From: UBA3495 sp964629875
Lineage (GTDB): Bacteria; Chloroflexota; Dehalococcoidia; Lucifugimonadales; UBA3495
DNA length: 64,000 nt
Assembly (NCBI GenBank): GCA_964629875.1
Contig: CAZVRK010000009.1
Location: forward strand, 19,725-83,724
Reading direction: 5' to 3'
Shown here piece after piece: positions 8,327-16,505 of the stretch (position 1 is its first letter; the number at the start of each line of letters is the position of its first letter). The notes under the pieces are model-generated. The model did no database searches. It worked only from the letters and a program-made list of their open reading frames with translations, and was not told the DNA's origin. The translations under genes were made by a program, and so were the position numbers.

Positions 8327-9154
8327 TTATTTGTTTATGTAACTTGGAGCGTATAACCAACCTTCTAAGCGGGCGTGGGCGACCGTAGGAATCTCGCTAT
8401 TTCTAGGATGTAAAAATACCCCTGGAGATTTGGCCCATAAGGCAGAAACAATCATCGCTATGATTGAATCTAGGCAATCATGATTGGAAGTGATCGTGTC
8501 ATACGTGAGGGAATCATCAGTAATGATTAACTCGAACCGCGCCATTAGCTCTTGCAAAATCAGTTTTCTGAGATGTATAGCTTGGGAGCCATTCTTGTAT
8601 CCTTTATACGGTAAACCCAATGCTCTCAAAGCAGCGCCGGGCATAGCTTCCAATAATGTGGGACATTGGGTAGTCGGCGGGGCCAAAGGAGGTATGTTGA
8701 ACCTGCTTTCCCGTAATTCTGCCAGTAGTCGCATCCCATAATATGTCATTGGCAACATGTTTGGATTGGATTTGTGTAAACACGAATAAGACTCTGGGAA
8801 ATGAGAATCTCCTTTTCTTTTCGCCTCGCCATACTTTTTAACAAAAGTGTCCCTAGTAGTTATGAAGTTATCAAGGCTTTTATGCAGAGTAATATCCCAC
8901 ACGTCCGGCATTGTTTTTGCTTGTGGAGCCCATGATCGTAGGAAATCTATAGGCAACGAGAATGGGAAATCTAAAGCTACTATGCTGTTTTTAGGTACAT
9001 TCTGGAGAAGGATAACCAAATCTCGCCGTGTGATTGGATTAACCGAGTCTAGGTTAATATTTTGGCAACTAAGGGACCCTGATGCTATCCAGGTGTTTTT
9101 GTCGGTCTTCGCGCCACTAAAATCGACTCCGTATATAGGCGTTTTGCTGATCAT
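8327..9154 (-). CDS. DUF429-like protein (predicted RNase H-fold)
   Basis: 275 aa. The N-terminus GVDFSGAKTDKNTWIA, a mid-protein LDFPFSLP and a C-terminal block with DCLDSIIAMIVSALWA match the pattern of DUF429 proteins. These are predicted RNase H-like nucleases whose acidic residues (Asp11 here, then Asp in LDFP and DCLDS) would bind metal. The segment EAMPGAALRALGLPYKGYK is also typical. The ATG has no clear ribosome-binding site, so the start is less certain. Function unknown; a stand-alone gene divergent from the PEP-mutase-family gene. Confidence 0.6.
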   Translation of the reverse strand: MISKTPIYGVDFSGAKTDKNTWIASGSLSCQNINLDSVNPITRRDLVILLQNVPKNSIVALDFPFSLPIDFLRSWAPQAKTMPDVWDITLHKSLDNFITTRDTFVKKYGEAKRKGDSHFPESYSCLHKSNPNMLPMTYYGMRLLAELRESRFNIPPLAPPTTQCPTLLEAMPGAALRALGLPYKGYKNGSQAIHLRKLILQELMARFELIITDDSLTYDTITSNHDCLDSIIAMIVSALWAKSPGVFLHPRNSEIPTVAHARLEGWLYAPSYINK

Positions 9155-9285
9155 ATTTTATTCTAGATGCTGGTAAGTTATCCTTGCCTGTCTTGTTGGG
9201 CGGTAGTATAGTTCAGCACGGACGTCTAGACAATCGAAAATTAATGGTGAATGCAGGTATTTGGAACACCTGTAAAAGGAGAATT

Positions 9286-10149
9286 ATGAATTTAACTGAC
9301 CGTAGGCTTAGGTATAGAGCGATACTAGAAGGGGATAAATGCGTACATCCGGGATCGGTCTTCGATCCTATATCGGCTAGAGCAGCCGAAGACGTAGGTT
9401 TTGAAATAGGTATGTTCGCTGGATCTATCGCTTCCGGAACGGTTCTGGGAGCTCCTGACCTAATAGTTTTAACGTTGTCTGAGTTTGCTCAACAGATACA
9501 CAGGATCTGTCGTGCAGGTAATTTAAGCCTCATGGTTGATGCTGATCATGGCTACGGCAACGCCCTAAATGTGCGGCGAACTGTAGAAGAATTAGAGACT
9601 GCAGGCGTTTCTTGTTTAACCATAGAGGACACTTTGCTGCCTTTGAGCTTTGGCGGCCCGGGTGAAGGACAGCTAATTTCCGTTGAAGAGGGTATAGGCA
9701 AAATGAAGGCCGCCTTGTCAGGGCGCCAAGATCCTTCTCTGGTAATTGCTGGTCGAACTAGCGCATTACGTGCAGGAGGTGTGGCTGAAGCTATCCGTCG
9801 AGTCAAAGCTTACCAGGAAGCTGGAGTGGACGCGGTTTTCTTGGCCGGTGCTCAAACTAGAGCCGAAATTGAAGAGGTAAGTTCCGAAGCTAAGATTCCT
9901 CTGCTGCTTGGTGGAGCAGGCGGAGAGCTCGCAGATCTAGCATTTCTCGGATCTCATGGAGTTCGTGTCGCCCTTCAAGGGCATCTACCATTCCAAGCTG
10001 CGGTCAAAGCAGTATATGATACCTTGAAAGCCTTGAGGGATGGAGTTTCTCCGGCAGATCTAGGTGATACGCTGGCATCTGCAGAGTTGATGGGTCAACT
10101 TACCAGGAAAGCTGATTACGATGCTTGGATAAAAGATTTTCTTAAGTAG
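9286..10149 (+). CDS. isocitrate lyase / PEP mutase family protein, oxaloacetate decarboxylase-like
   Basis: 287 aa from the ATG at 9286, which follows AAAAGGAG. The frame is open 102 nt further upstream, but that part has no homology-like character. The metal-binding DADHGYGN is at 85-92, followed by the IEDT strand (113-116), and the barrel ends with GLLG-like LLLGGAGG. The KKCGH catalytic loop of true isocitrate and methylisocitrate lyases is absent. The overall pattern (HPGSVFDPISARAAED, AGRTSALRAGG) is that of the oxaloacetate decarboxylase subgroup, which makes pyruvate and CO2. Cytoplasmic, Mg-dependent by family knowledge. A terminator follows directly. Confidence 0.82.
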   Translation: MNLTDRRLRYRAILEGDKCVHPGSVFDPISARAAEDVGFEIGMFAGSIASGTVLGAPDLIVLTLSEFAQQIHRICRAGNLSLMVDADHGYGNALNVRRTVEELETAGVSCLTIEDTLLPLSFGGPGEGQLISVEEGIGKMKAALSGRQDPSLVIAGRTSALRAGGVAEAIRRVKAYQEAGVDAVFLAGAQTRAEIEEVSSEAKIPLLLGGAGGELADLAFLGSHGVRVALQGHLPFQAAVKAVYDTLKALRDGVSPADLGDTLASAELMGQLTRKADYDAWIKDFLK

Positions 10150-10159
10150 GTTAAATAAT

Positions 10160-10200
10160 TTCAGGTAGGGATAGAACGAATCGTCCCTACCTGAATTTTA
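10160..10200. terminator. terminator hairpin between convergent genes
   Basis: 12-bp arms TTCAGGTAGGGA (10160-10171) and its complement (10184-10195) with a 12-nt loop, followed by TTTTA on the + strand. It separates the PEP-mutase-family gene (+) from the PIG-L gene (-). Confidence 0.7.
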
Positions 10201-10215
10201 CGTTATAGAAGTTTT

Positions 10216-11073
10216 TTAACTTTTCAGCCCTTCAAAAAAATCTCCAGTTAATGTTTCCTCATTTGTAAACTGCGGCCATGCCCTGATGTAATGTTCTCTG
10301 CCAAGTATATCTGCAGCTACAGATCGGGGTACCTGGTTATATGGCCAATTAGGGGCTACTTGGCTCTTATGGCATAGAATAGAACCCATTTTCTCTTCTA
10401 ATTGGGCCGATACGTCAACTTCTACGTGAATCTCAGATGGGTCGATTCCATCATTCGCACGCTCTATGGTGGGCAATGGAAAATCTATGCCAGCTGCTTG
10501 CAGTTTCAGAGCCATTGATGTGCGAAATCCCTGAGGGCGGGCGCTGTAATATAAGCGTTCCGGTTGAAAGGGTTCCAGTCCTTCCAGTATCTGTTCTGGA
10601 TAAGCGGAAGAGTCATTAGCGGCATGAAAAGCTTTGGTAGTGTGGTGGCATATAGCTATATGATCTGGATGTCCGTACAAGCCACCGGGCTCAAATGTGA
10701 GCACTACCTGAGGCTTGAAAGTTCTTATTTCTCGAACTAGGATTCCAACTATTTCTTGTTGAGGTATGTTGACGAATGCTTCGGGACGTTCGTTAGCAGA
10801 GGTCCCTGCCATCCCTGAATCTCGATATCCCAATACGGAGTGACTTTGTAATCCCAATGTACGAACAGAGCAACTTAGTTCATCTCTTCGGAGTGATCCC
10901 AGCCCATTAGGCATAGTTAAACCAGGAGATCGTATCTCGCCTTCCTCCCCGGATGTCGCAGTTATTAGCCGAATGTTTACCCCTCTAGAGGAGTGGGCCG
11001 CTAGTGAGCCACCGATGGGGAATGCTTCATCGTCAGGATGGGCAAAGCAAGCTAAGAGCCGTTTTTCTAACAT
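10216..11073 (-). CDS. PIG-L / LmbE family deacetylase
   Basis: 285 aa. The zinc motif AHPDDE (His12, Asp14, Asp15) and the later HPDH (135-138) are those of the PIG-L/LmbE family. Members deacetylate N-acetylglucosaminyl compounds, for example MshB in mycothiol, BshB in bacillithiol, and GlcNAc-PI deacetylase. Length fits MshB-type proteins. A mycothiol role is possible because a MshA-like glycosyltransferase lies at 62.7 kb, but other mycothiol genes are not visible, so this stays speculation. Monocistronic by context, convergent with the gene to its left. Confidence 0.85.
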   Translation of the reverse strand: MLEKRLLACFAHPDDEAFPIGGSLAAHSSRGVNIRLITATSGEEGEIRSPGLTMPNGLGSLRRDELSCSVRTLGLQSHSVLGYRDSGMAGTSANERPEAFVNIPQQEIVGILVREIRTFKPQVVLTFEPGGLYGHPDHIAICHHTTKAFHAANDSSAYPEQILEGLEPFQPERLYYSARPQGFRTSMALKLQAAGIDFPLPTIERANDGIDPSEIHVEVDVSAQLEEKMGSILCHKSQVAPNWPYNQVPRSVAADILGREHYIRAWPQFTNEETLTGDFFEGLKS

Positions 11074-11255
11074 GTTGACCTGTCTTGTAATTGGTAAATT
11101 AAGGTCCGTTTTGATAGGAAAGCCATATCATTAAACCTGGTTTGGTTAAAATGTAATTCGTCGAACGAAATTATTTTAGCATACTGCTATTTCAGAAGGT
11201 CATGACCGTAAGTTGGTGGTATATTTACACCATTAATTAATACCGGAGAAAAGTA

Positions 11256-11906
11256 ATGCTAGGTTTTTTGGGTGGAACCGGTGAAGAAGGTAAAGGGTTA
11301 GCCTTTAGATTGGCTCTATCAGGAGAGTCAGTAATGATAGGGTCTAGAGATGAATCTAGGGCTATTGAGGCCGCAGGAGAAGTTAATAGCCTTTTAGGGA
11401 AACAACTTGCAGCTGGTGCTGATAATTTTCGTACAGCCGAGGAATCGGACGTTGTTTTTATTACAGTGCCGTATTCTGCGCAAGATAAGTTATTAAGAGA
11501 TGTGTGTCATTACCTGAAATCTAAAATCGTTATAGATGTAATAGCGCCCATGAACTTTGTGCGAGGAGTCGGAGCACAGGCTATTAACATTGAAACTGGT
11601 TCTGCGGCTGAAGAAGCCCAAGAATTGTTGCCGGAGTCTGTAGTAGTGTCTGCGTTCCAGAACGTTAGCGCTGCTGAATTATTATTACCGGATATACATA
11701 TGGTAGGTGATGTTTTGGTGTGCGGAGATGATAAGGAAGCTAAACAGCGTGTCATGGAACTTGTGTGTTTGATAGATAAGCTTAAACCTGTAGATGGCGG
11801 TATGTTGTTCAATTCAAAATATGTTGAGCAAATCACCCCTTTGTTAGTTAATATCAATCGTCTGTATAAAACCCATTCAGGCATTCACATAACGGGCCTA
11901 GAATAA
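11256..11906 (+). CDS. NADPH-dependent F420 reductase (NpdG/Fno)-like
   Basis: 216 aa, GGAG 7 nt before the ATG. The N-terminal Rossmann fold has GGTGEEGKGLA (6-16) and GSRDESRA, the arginine-containing loop that selects NADPH. VIDVIAPMNF and the C-terminal LVNINRLYKTHSGIHITGL match archaeal and actinobacterial F420:NADP oxidoreductases. The reaction is hydride transfer between F420 and NADP. It implies that the cell makes or uses F420, a cofactor common in Actinobacteria and reported from SAR202-type Chloroflexota. No F420 biosynthesis gene is visible in this window. Confidence 0.8.
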   Translation: MLGFLGGTGEEGKGLAFRLALSGESVMIGSRDESRAIEAAGEVNSLLGKQLAAGADNFRTAEESDVVFITVPYSAQDKLLRDVCHYLKSKIVIDVIAPMNFVRGVGAQAINIETGSAAEEAQELLPESVVVSAFQNVSAAELLLPDIHMVGDVLVCGDDKEAKQRVMELVCLIDKLKPVDGGMLFNSKYVEQITPLLVNINRLYKTHSGIHITGLE

Positions 11907-11965
11907 GAGATTCGAAAACTCATATTGCTTGTATACAATATAGTTGCACTTTAGGAGGTTGAATA

Positions 11966-12490
11966 ATGCCAAGAGGTATTTTAGATTTGGGCAAGCCTGA
12001 CGATCTTGAGCAAGTACATGGAGTATGGAAGTTTGCTCCAGGCTTAGTTCCCGGTGAGCCTAATGAGGGATTATTGGCTCAATCCCCAGGGAGCGCTGCT
12101 CGCCTCCCCGATTACGATGATTCTGGCTGGGAACAATGTCATGACTTAACCAAGTGGTATTCTCGTGGAGTTGCATTTGCATGGTACCGTATTCGGCTTA
12201 CTTTGCCTGAAACTGTCCACGGCCGTAGCATAGCGGGATCTCGATGCATATTTGAGACCTGCGTAGATGATTACGGCGAGATTTGGATTGATGGTGAATG
12301 TAATAGAGACCGCGGAACTGTCCAAGGCTTTAACGTTCCGCAGCGCGTAGTAATAGATGCTGAGCCATCCCCAGGGGACGAACATACGGTAGCTATACTA
12401 GGAGTTAATGGACCCTTAGGAGCTCCGGGCGGGGCTGTGTTTGTTAGGTATGCGACTTTGGCGTTTGAATGGCGAGAACCTGGTTATTAG
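11966..12490 (+). CDS. single galactose-binding-like (beta-sandwich) domain protein
   Basis: 174 aa, strong AGGAGG before the ATG. The segment FAWYRIRLTLPE, then DDYGEIWIDGE, is the pattern of the jelly-roll sugar-binding domain found at the N-terminus of glycoside hydrolase family 2 enzymes. Here it stands alone without a catalytic barrel and without a signal peptide. It may bind a sugar or small ligand, but no partner enzyme is adjacent. It follows the F420 oxidoreductase by 59 nt on the same strand and could share its transcript. Confidence 0.6.
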   Translation: MPRGILDLGKPDDLEQVHGVWKFAPGLVPGEPNEGLLAQSPGSAARLPDYDDSGWEQCHDLTKWYSRGVAFAWYRIRLTLPETVHGRSIAGSRCIFETCVDDYGEIWIDGECNRDRGTVQGFNVPQRVVIDAEPSPGDEHTVAILGVNGPLGAPGGAVFVRYATLAFEWREPGY

Positions 12491-12500
12491 CGGAGTAATG

Positions 12501-12534
12501 TAGTCCTGAGCATGTTGGACTATGAGCGGTTTTT
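12501..12534 (+). terminator. weak terminator hairpin
   Basis: TAGTCC (12501-12506) pairs with GGACTA (12517-12522), and a T5 run follows at 12530-12534. It lies after the stop of the jelly-roll gene and before a convergent gene. The 7-nt gap between stem and T-run makes it weak. Confidence 0.35.
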
Positions 12535-12538
12535 ACAC

Positions 12539-12799
12539 TCAGTCTTCGTCATAGTCCTCGTCGTTCTCTGTTTCTACATATCCTAAGACTCTCAATTCAG
12601 ATTCAAGTCGCTTTGAGAATTCTTCTGTACTTGTAGTCAATGGAATAGTGATATCAATTGTATTAGGAGATGACTGGCTAATTATCCCGGGATCTTCTCT
12701 TGTAAGGTCGACGCTTACAGATTCCCTGTGAATACCCAATTTGTCGGTGATAGCGAAGATGGTATTCATGTCACCCATGTTGATTATTTCGTCAGCCAT
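12539..12799 (-). CDS. small acidic protein of unknown function
   Basis: 86 aa, unrecognised. The first 35 residues look helical, the middle has beta-strand character (NTIDITIPL), and the C-terminus is strongly acidic (ETENDEDYDED). It lies 42 nt downstream of the thioredoxin-like gene on the same strand, so the two are probably co-transcribed. No signal peptide or cysteine. Confidence 0.5.
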   Translation of the reverse strand: MADEIINMGDMNTIFAITDKLGIHRESVSVDLTREDPGIISQSSPNTIDITIPLTTSTEEFSKRLESELRVLGYVETENDEDYDED

Positions 12800-12841
12800 A
12801 ACTAGTTGTCCTCTCCATAAATTACTGCTCTACTATTGAGC

Positions 12842-13456
12842 TTATACGGGCCACTCGGTACCGCCCTGAGCAGGTCTTTGATTGTCAGGTAAATTAAGTC
12901 CCGTGACCACGACGTCTTGAAACTCTCTCAGAATTATTGAACCCCATTCTTTCGCTTGCATAACACGATGTGATGTGCGTTTTCCTCTAATTAACGAGCG
13001 ATTTTCTGGATCTTCTGACGTTTGATGACGTATGGTTTCGTTCATGTCATCTAGCAAAGGGATCAATCCCTTTGCTGTTTCGATAAATCGGGCAACTTCC
13101 TTGAACTCAGTATCTAGTACTATGAATACAGGTACGGTATTAGCTCTATGGTCAGGGAGAAATGTGTTCGTTAAGTCAACCTCTTCGTCTCTATTGAAGA
13201 TATAAGGAGTCAGGTTCGGAGTACTGTCTGCTAGCTTGAGGATCGTCGGGGTCGTGCTTATCGCGTCTCCGCACCATTCTGCATGAAATACGACAAGAAC
13301 CAAAGGACTCTCCAAATTGTCAAAATACAACAGCACTTCTAAGGGTACTGTGACAGCTTCATAAATATCCTCTACGGGTTTTTTATTAACTTTCATATTC
13401 GGGAAATATTTTTCGGTTGAATAACCTTGAAGCACTTTGTCTTTAGTCAATAACAT
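12842..13456 (-). CDS. thioredoxin-fold protein lacking the resolving cysteine
   Basis: 204 aa. The core VLVVFHAEWCGDAISTTP, followed by NTVPVFIVLD with the cis-proline, is a thioredoxin fold of the subgroup whose active site is usually WCGDC. Here the second cysteine is alanine (WCGDA), so the protein cannot form the normal intramolecular disulfide. It may act as a monothiol reductase or a thiol-binding protein. The C-terminal 60 residues are outside the fold, and RVMQAKEWGSIILREF looks helical. ATG start with AGGAGA upstream. Followed by a small acidic gene. Confidence 0.7.
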   Translation of the reverse strand: MLLTKDKVLQGYSTEKYFPNMKVNKKPVEDIYEAVTVPLEVLLYFDNLESPLVLVVFHAEWCGDAISTTPTILKLADSTPNLTPYIFNRDEEVDLTNTFLPDHRANTVPVFIVLDTEFKEVARFIETAKGLIPLLDDMNETIRHQTSEDPENRSLIRGKRTSHRVMQAKEWGSIILREFQDVVVTGLNLPDNQRPAQGGTEWPV

Positions 13457-13597
13457 AGATAATCTCCTAATCTCGATTATTCAATATGTAGTGTATCAGT
13501 ATTATCCGGTTGCCAGTATTAAAGCAATGATCTGTATATATGAAAGGATGCCTTAGTGCTAGAATAAAGCCTCATGCTATAGTTGGGAGTTAGCGCA

Positions 13598-14020
13598 TTG
13601 ACAACGGAGAGATCGGGCCATTATCTGAAGTACGCTTTATTTTGTAAAGATACGGAGGAAAATGCTAATGACGAGCTATCTTTTAAGGGAGTGATTGATC
13701 TGGTAGATATTGATTTGCCTGACGACGTTCCGGATGGAGAAGCACCAGTATTAATGGACTTGGATGTTAATTTAGCATTCTGTATCGCTGGGGCTGTGCC
13801 TGGTCCGCACAGTCTACAGATAGCGATAAGGGCACCCGGTTTGCCGTTGAATACTCCGCCTCCTGAAAACATAGACTGGGAATCCGGAATAATGTTCCAG
13901 AGATGGATAAAGACATTCAGAATTCCGTTACAAAGACTGGGAAGACATGTTGCAGTAGTTATATTTGATGGGACGCCAATCGGGGAAGCGAGTTTTATGG
14001 TTAGGTTCAGAGAGACCTAA
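13598..14020 (+). CDS. small beta-rich protein of unknown function
   Basis: 140 aa from a TTG at 13598, chosen because GGGAG lies 8 nt upstream; an in-frame TTG at 13583 overlaps that site. The protein alternates short strands (YLKYALFCKD, SLQIAIRAPG, RHVAVVIFDG) and has the look of small DUF6941-type proteins, but I cannot confirm a family. No membrane segment. A strong promoter for the next gene begins 16 nt after its stop, so it probably forms a single-gene transcript. Confidence 0.5.
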   Translation: MTTERSGHYLKYALFCKDTEENANDELSFKGVIDLVDIDLPDDVPDGEAPVLMDLDVNLAFCIAGAVPGPHSLQIAIRAPGLPLNTPPPENIDWESGIMFQRWIKTFRIPLQRLGRHVAVVIFDGTPIGEASFMVRFRET

Positions 14021-14036
14021 TAGGTACTTCGTTGCG

Positions 14037-14066
14037 TTGACTACGTGACAATGACCTAATTATAAT
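14037..14066 (+). promoter_or_regulatory. sigma70-like promoter for the gene at 14137
   Basis: -35 TTGACT (14037-14042), 18-nt spacer, perfect -10 TATAAT (14061-14066). A small hairpin, TGGAAA/TTTCCA, lies in the leader near 14093-14108. Confidence 0.6.
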
Positions 14067-14136
14067 CAACTCCGTTCAATGAGATATGGATGATGGAAAT
14101 TCTTTTCCATAATTTTATAACTAGGATAGGTTATCG

Positions 14137-14433
14137 ATGGTCAAAACAGGACAAAGATATGTCACCCCTGGCGGAGTTGAAATGGTAGTTACTAAAGGCG
14201 GAGATGGTACGCTGACTGACGGTGACACAGAATTGAAAACAAAAGGTGCAGAAGCTGAATTTGCTGGAAGTGAGCCCGGTGAGGAGGCTGAAGAAGTATC
14301 TCTAGGTAAGAGATTTACATCTAGCGATGGGGTGGTTTCAGTTTTGATCACTAAAGGTGGAAGTTGCGATTTAAGGTATGACGGCACCCCAATGGAGTTA
14401 CAGGAGCCGAGGAAGCTCCCTTCCTCTGATTAG
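14137..14433 (+). CDS. small two-repeat protein of unknown function
   Basis: 98 aa. Two similar segments, GQRYVTPGGVEMVVTKGG (5-22) and GKRFTSSDGVVSVLITKGG (57-75), each end in a turn followed by a short strand. The protein therefore looks like an internal duplication of a roughly 30-residue beta module joined by an acidic Ala/Glu linker. No cysteine, signal or membrane segment. It has its own strong promoter and its own terminator, which argues for a real, separately expressed gene. Function unknown. Confidence 0.6.
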   Translation: MVKTGQRYVTPGGVEMVVTKGGDGTLTDGDTELKTKGAEAEFAGSEPGEEAEEVSLGKRFTSSDGVVSVLITKGGSCDLRYDGTPMELQEPRKLPSSD

Positions 14434-14463
14434 TTTATTAGATGAATTTTGATAATAACTGGA

Positions 14464-14491
14464 GCCGCTGGTAGAAATACTAGTGGCTTTT
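14464..14491 (+). terminator. terminator after the two-repeat gene
   Basis: 10-bp stem (14464-14473 with 14478-14487, two G-U pairs) closed by a GAAA tetraloop and followed by TTTT. Confidence 0.65.
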
Positions 14492-14534
14492 AATTTGTGT
14501 TGAATTTTAATATGCGAATATTTACAGAGAGACC

Positions 14535-15206
14535 ATGTTAGGCATAGATACAATAATATTTGATTTTGACGGCGTGATAATCGATACGGAAACGCCAGAC
14601 TTTCTTACATGGCAGAAAACATTCCAGTCGTTTGGAGTGCATTTAGAAATGGAGTTGTGGCTTGATCATGTTGGCGGGAGGTCTTCGCAATTTGATGTAT
14701 TTAAGCACTTGCAGGATTTAACAGGGTTAACTTTGGATGAGTCAGAGATTAAACAGGGAAGGCGTAGGGAATACTTAGATCTTGTTGAATCCTACCCTCT
14801 CATGCCCGGAGTATTGGATTATCTGGAAATATGTAAGAGTAATGCATTGAGGGTAGGATTAGCTTCTAGTTCCCCCAGAGACTGGGTTGAGGGGCACCTC
14901 TCTCGAATGGATATTTTGGAGTATTTTGACTGCATAAGATCAAGCGATGATGTTCGTAACGCTAAGCCACACCCGGATCTTTATATATCATGTATGGAGG
15001 GTCTGAAGGCGACCCCCAAGAGTTCCATGGCAATAGAAGACTCTCTTAATGGCGTTACTGCTGCCAAAGGAGCAGACATGTGGTGTGTGGCAATTCCTAA
15101 TTCCATTACTACTTACTTGCCGTTTGAAAAAGCTGACTTGGTTTTGGAATCCCTTGCTGAAGTCAGCCTACTGGATTTAATAAACGAACTGTTATCAAAG
15201 CGTTAG
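14535..15206 (+). CDS. HAD-superfamily phosphatase / beta-phosphoglucomutase-like
   Basis: 223 aa. Motif I DFDGVIIDTE (10-19) carries the nucleophile Asp10 and acid/base Asp12. Motif II is the ASSSPRDW segment, and motif IV is MAIEDSLNGVTAAKGA near the C-terminus. The four-helix cap (C1) after motif I and the length fit the beta-phosphoglucomutase / phosphoglycolate phosphatase branch. The substrate cannot be decided from sequence. It is convergent with the alcohol dehydrogenase 13 nt away. Confidence 0.85.
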   Translation: MLGIDTIIFDFDGVIIDTETPDFLTWQKTFQSFGVHLEMELWLDHVGGRSSQFDVFKHLQDLTGLTLDESEIKQGRRREYLDLVESYPLMPGVLDYLEICKSNALRVGLASSSPRDWVEGHLSRMDILEYFDCIRSSDDVRNAKPHPDLYISCMEGLKATPKSSMAIEDSLNGVTAAKGADMWCVAIPNSITTYLPFEKADLVLESLAEVSLLDLINELLSKR

Positions 15207-15219
15207 TAACTACATGCGT

Positions 15220-16326
15220 TTATGGTATCAACACGGCTCTTGTAACCTCTGTTTGCCTTTGTGCCCATTCTGAATGAGCAAAAGCCTCGTTAACATCGGC
15301 AAGCGGATATTTATGGGATACGAGTTTTTCGAAAGGCAGCTTATCCTGGTTACGGACTAGATAGTCTAGTAATGTTGGAAGTAAAGAGGGCTTGTACATT
15401 CGTGATCCTAATATATTCTTTCCGGATAGGAGCTTTGAAGGATCAATAGACACTTCTCTACCTCTGACAATATCACCTATTTCTATGAACGATCCCCCGT
15501 TGCTCAACATATCTATGCCTTCTGCTAATAGCTCAGCTCTCCCTACTAATTCCATCACTACATCAGCGCCGCGCCCATCTGTTAATTCCCAAACGCGGCG
15601 AATTCTTGTCTCCGGAGTGTTGAATTCTTCGATATTTATAGTATCGTCTGCTCCAAATTCTTCTGCGAGTTGTAAGCGGTTATCGAGCCGGTCAAGCACG
15701 ATTACTCTTGAGGCACCCATTTCTTTAGCCATTGCTGTTGCGTGAAGGCCTAATCCACCGGCTCCTTGTATGACGACATAGTCACCTTCACTTAAATTTG
15801 CTCTTTGTAAGCCTGTTGTAACCGTTCCCATGGCGCAATTTACAGGTCCTAATATTTCATCAGGTAGTTCATCTGGAACTCGGAAAAATGGATGTCTAGG
15901 TGGTAGATACAGAAAATCCGCATAGGTGCCGGTGAAATAAGGCCATACTCCTGCCGTTGGGTATTCCCTGTTGGCACACCAGTTTGTATTACCTTTTAGA
16001 CAGAGATGACACTTATGGCAGGGAAACACAGCAGCGTACACTATTCTATCGCCTTTTTTAATCGGTGTTCCTAATGTATCTGTCGATAAACCTTCGCCTA
16101 GGATTTCGACGACTCCTGTTCCCTCGTGGCCCATAACTCTCCCAGTGGCCGGAAGAGGCATGTATTGCTGTGTTTGATCTCCGCGATATGTGTGCAGGTC
16201 TGATCCGCAGATGCCTGACTGAGTCATACGTAATATGATGGCGCCTGATTCAGGTTCAGGCACATCGTATTCTTCGATTTCAAAAGGTTTTCCGTATTCT
16301 TTGACGACGACTATTCGACCCTTCAT
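15220..16326 (-). CDS. zinc-dependent alcohol dehydrogenase (MDR family)
   Basis: 368 aa, AGGAGG before the ATG. Catalytic zinc ligands are Cys40 (GICGSDLHTYRGD) and His67/Glu68 (GHEGTGVV). Structural zinc cysteines are at 103, 106, 109 and 117. The cofactor-binding GAGGLGLHATAMAKEMGA follows mid-protein, and VLDRLDNR suggests NAD(H) through Asp after the second strand. Both zinc sites are intact, so it is probably active. Substrate unknown: the family includes sorbitol, threonine and long-chain alcohol dehydrogenases. Confidence 0.88.
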   Translation of the reverse strand: MKGRIVVVKEYGKPFEIEEYDVPEPESGAIILRMTQSGICGSDLHTYRGDQTQQYMPLPATGRVMGHEGTGVVEILGEGLSTDTLGTPIKKGDRIVYAAVFPCHKCHLCLKGNTNWCANREYPTAGVWPYFTGTYADFLYLPPRHPFFRVPDELPDEILGPVNCAMGTVTTGLQRANLSEGDYVVIQGAGGLGLHATAMAKEMGASRVIVLDRLDNRLQLAEEFGADDTINIEEFNTPETRIRRVWELTDGRGADVVMELVGRAELLAEGIDMLSNGGSFIEIGDIVRGREVSIDPSKLLSGKNILGSRMYKPSLLPTLLDYLVRNQDKLPFEKLVSHKYPLADVNEAFAHSEWAQRQTEVTRAVLIP

Positions 16327-16505
16327 AAGTTCCTCCTGTCAAATGTCTTTCACTTAAGTCTTGCTATCCTAGCATAGAAGTACCGGGTGGGTGTATAACA
16401 GAGCTTGTATATTGGACAGGTAGATATATTTATCTTAAATTATCTGCAATTACACGTAGTATTACATAATGATTGGGCAGCACGGTTCATCACAGGGGGA
16501 GTAAT

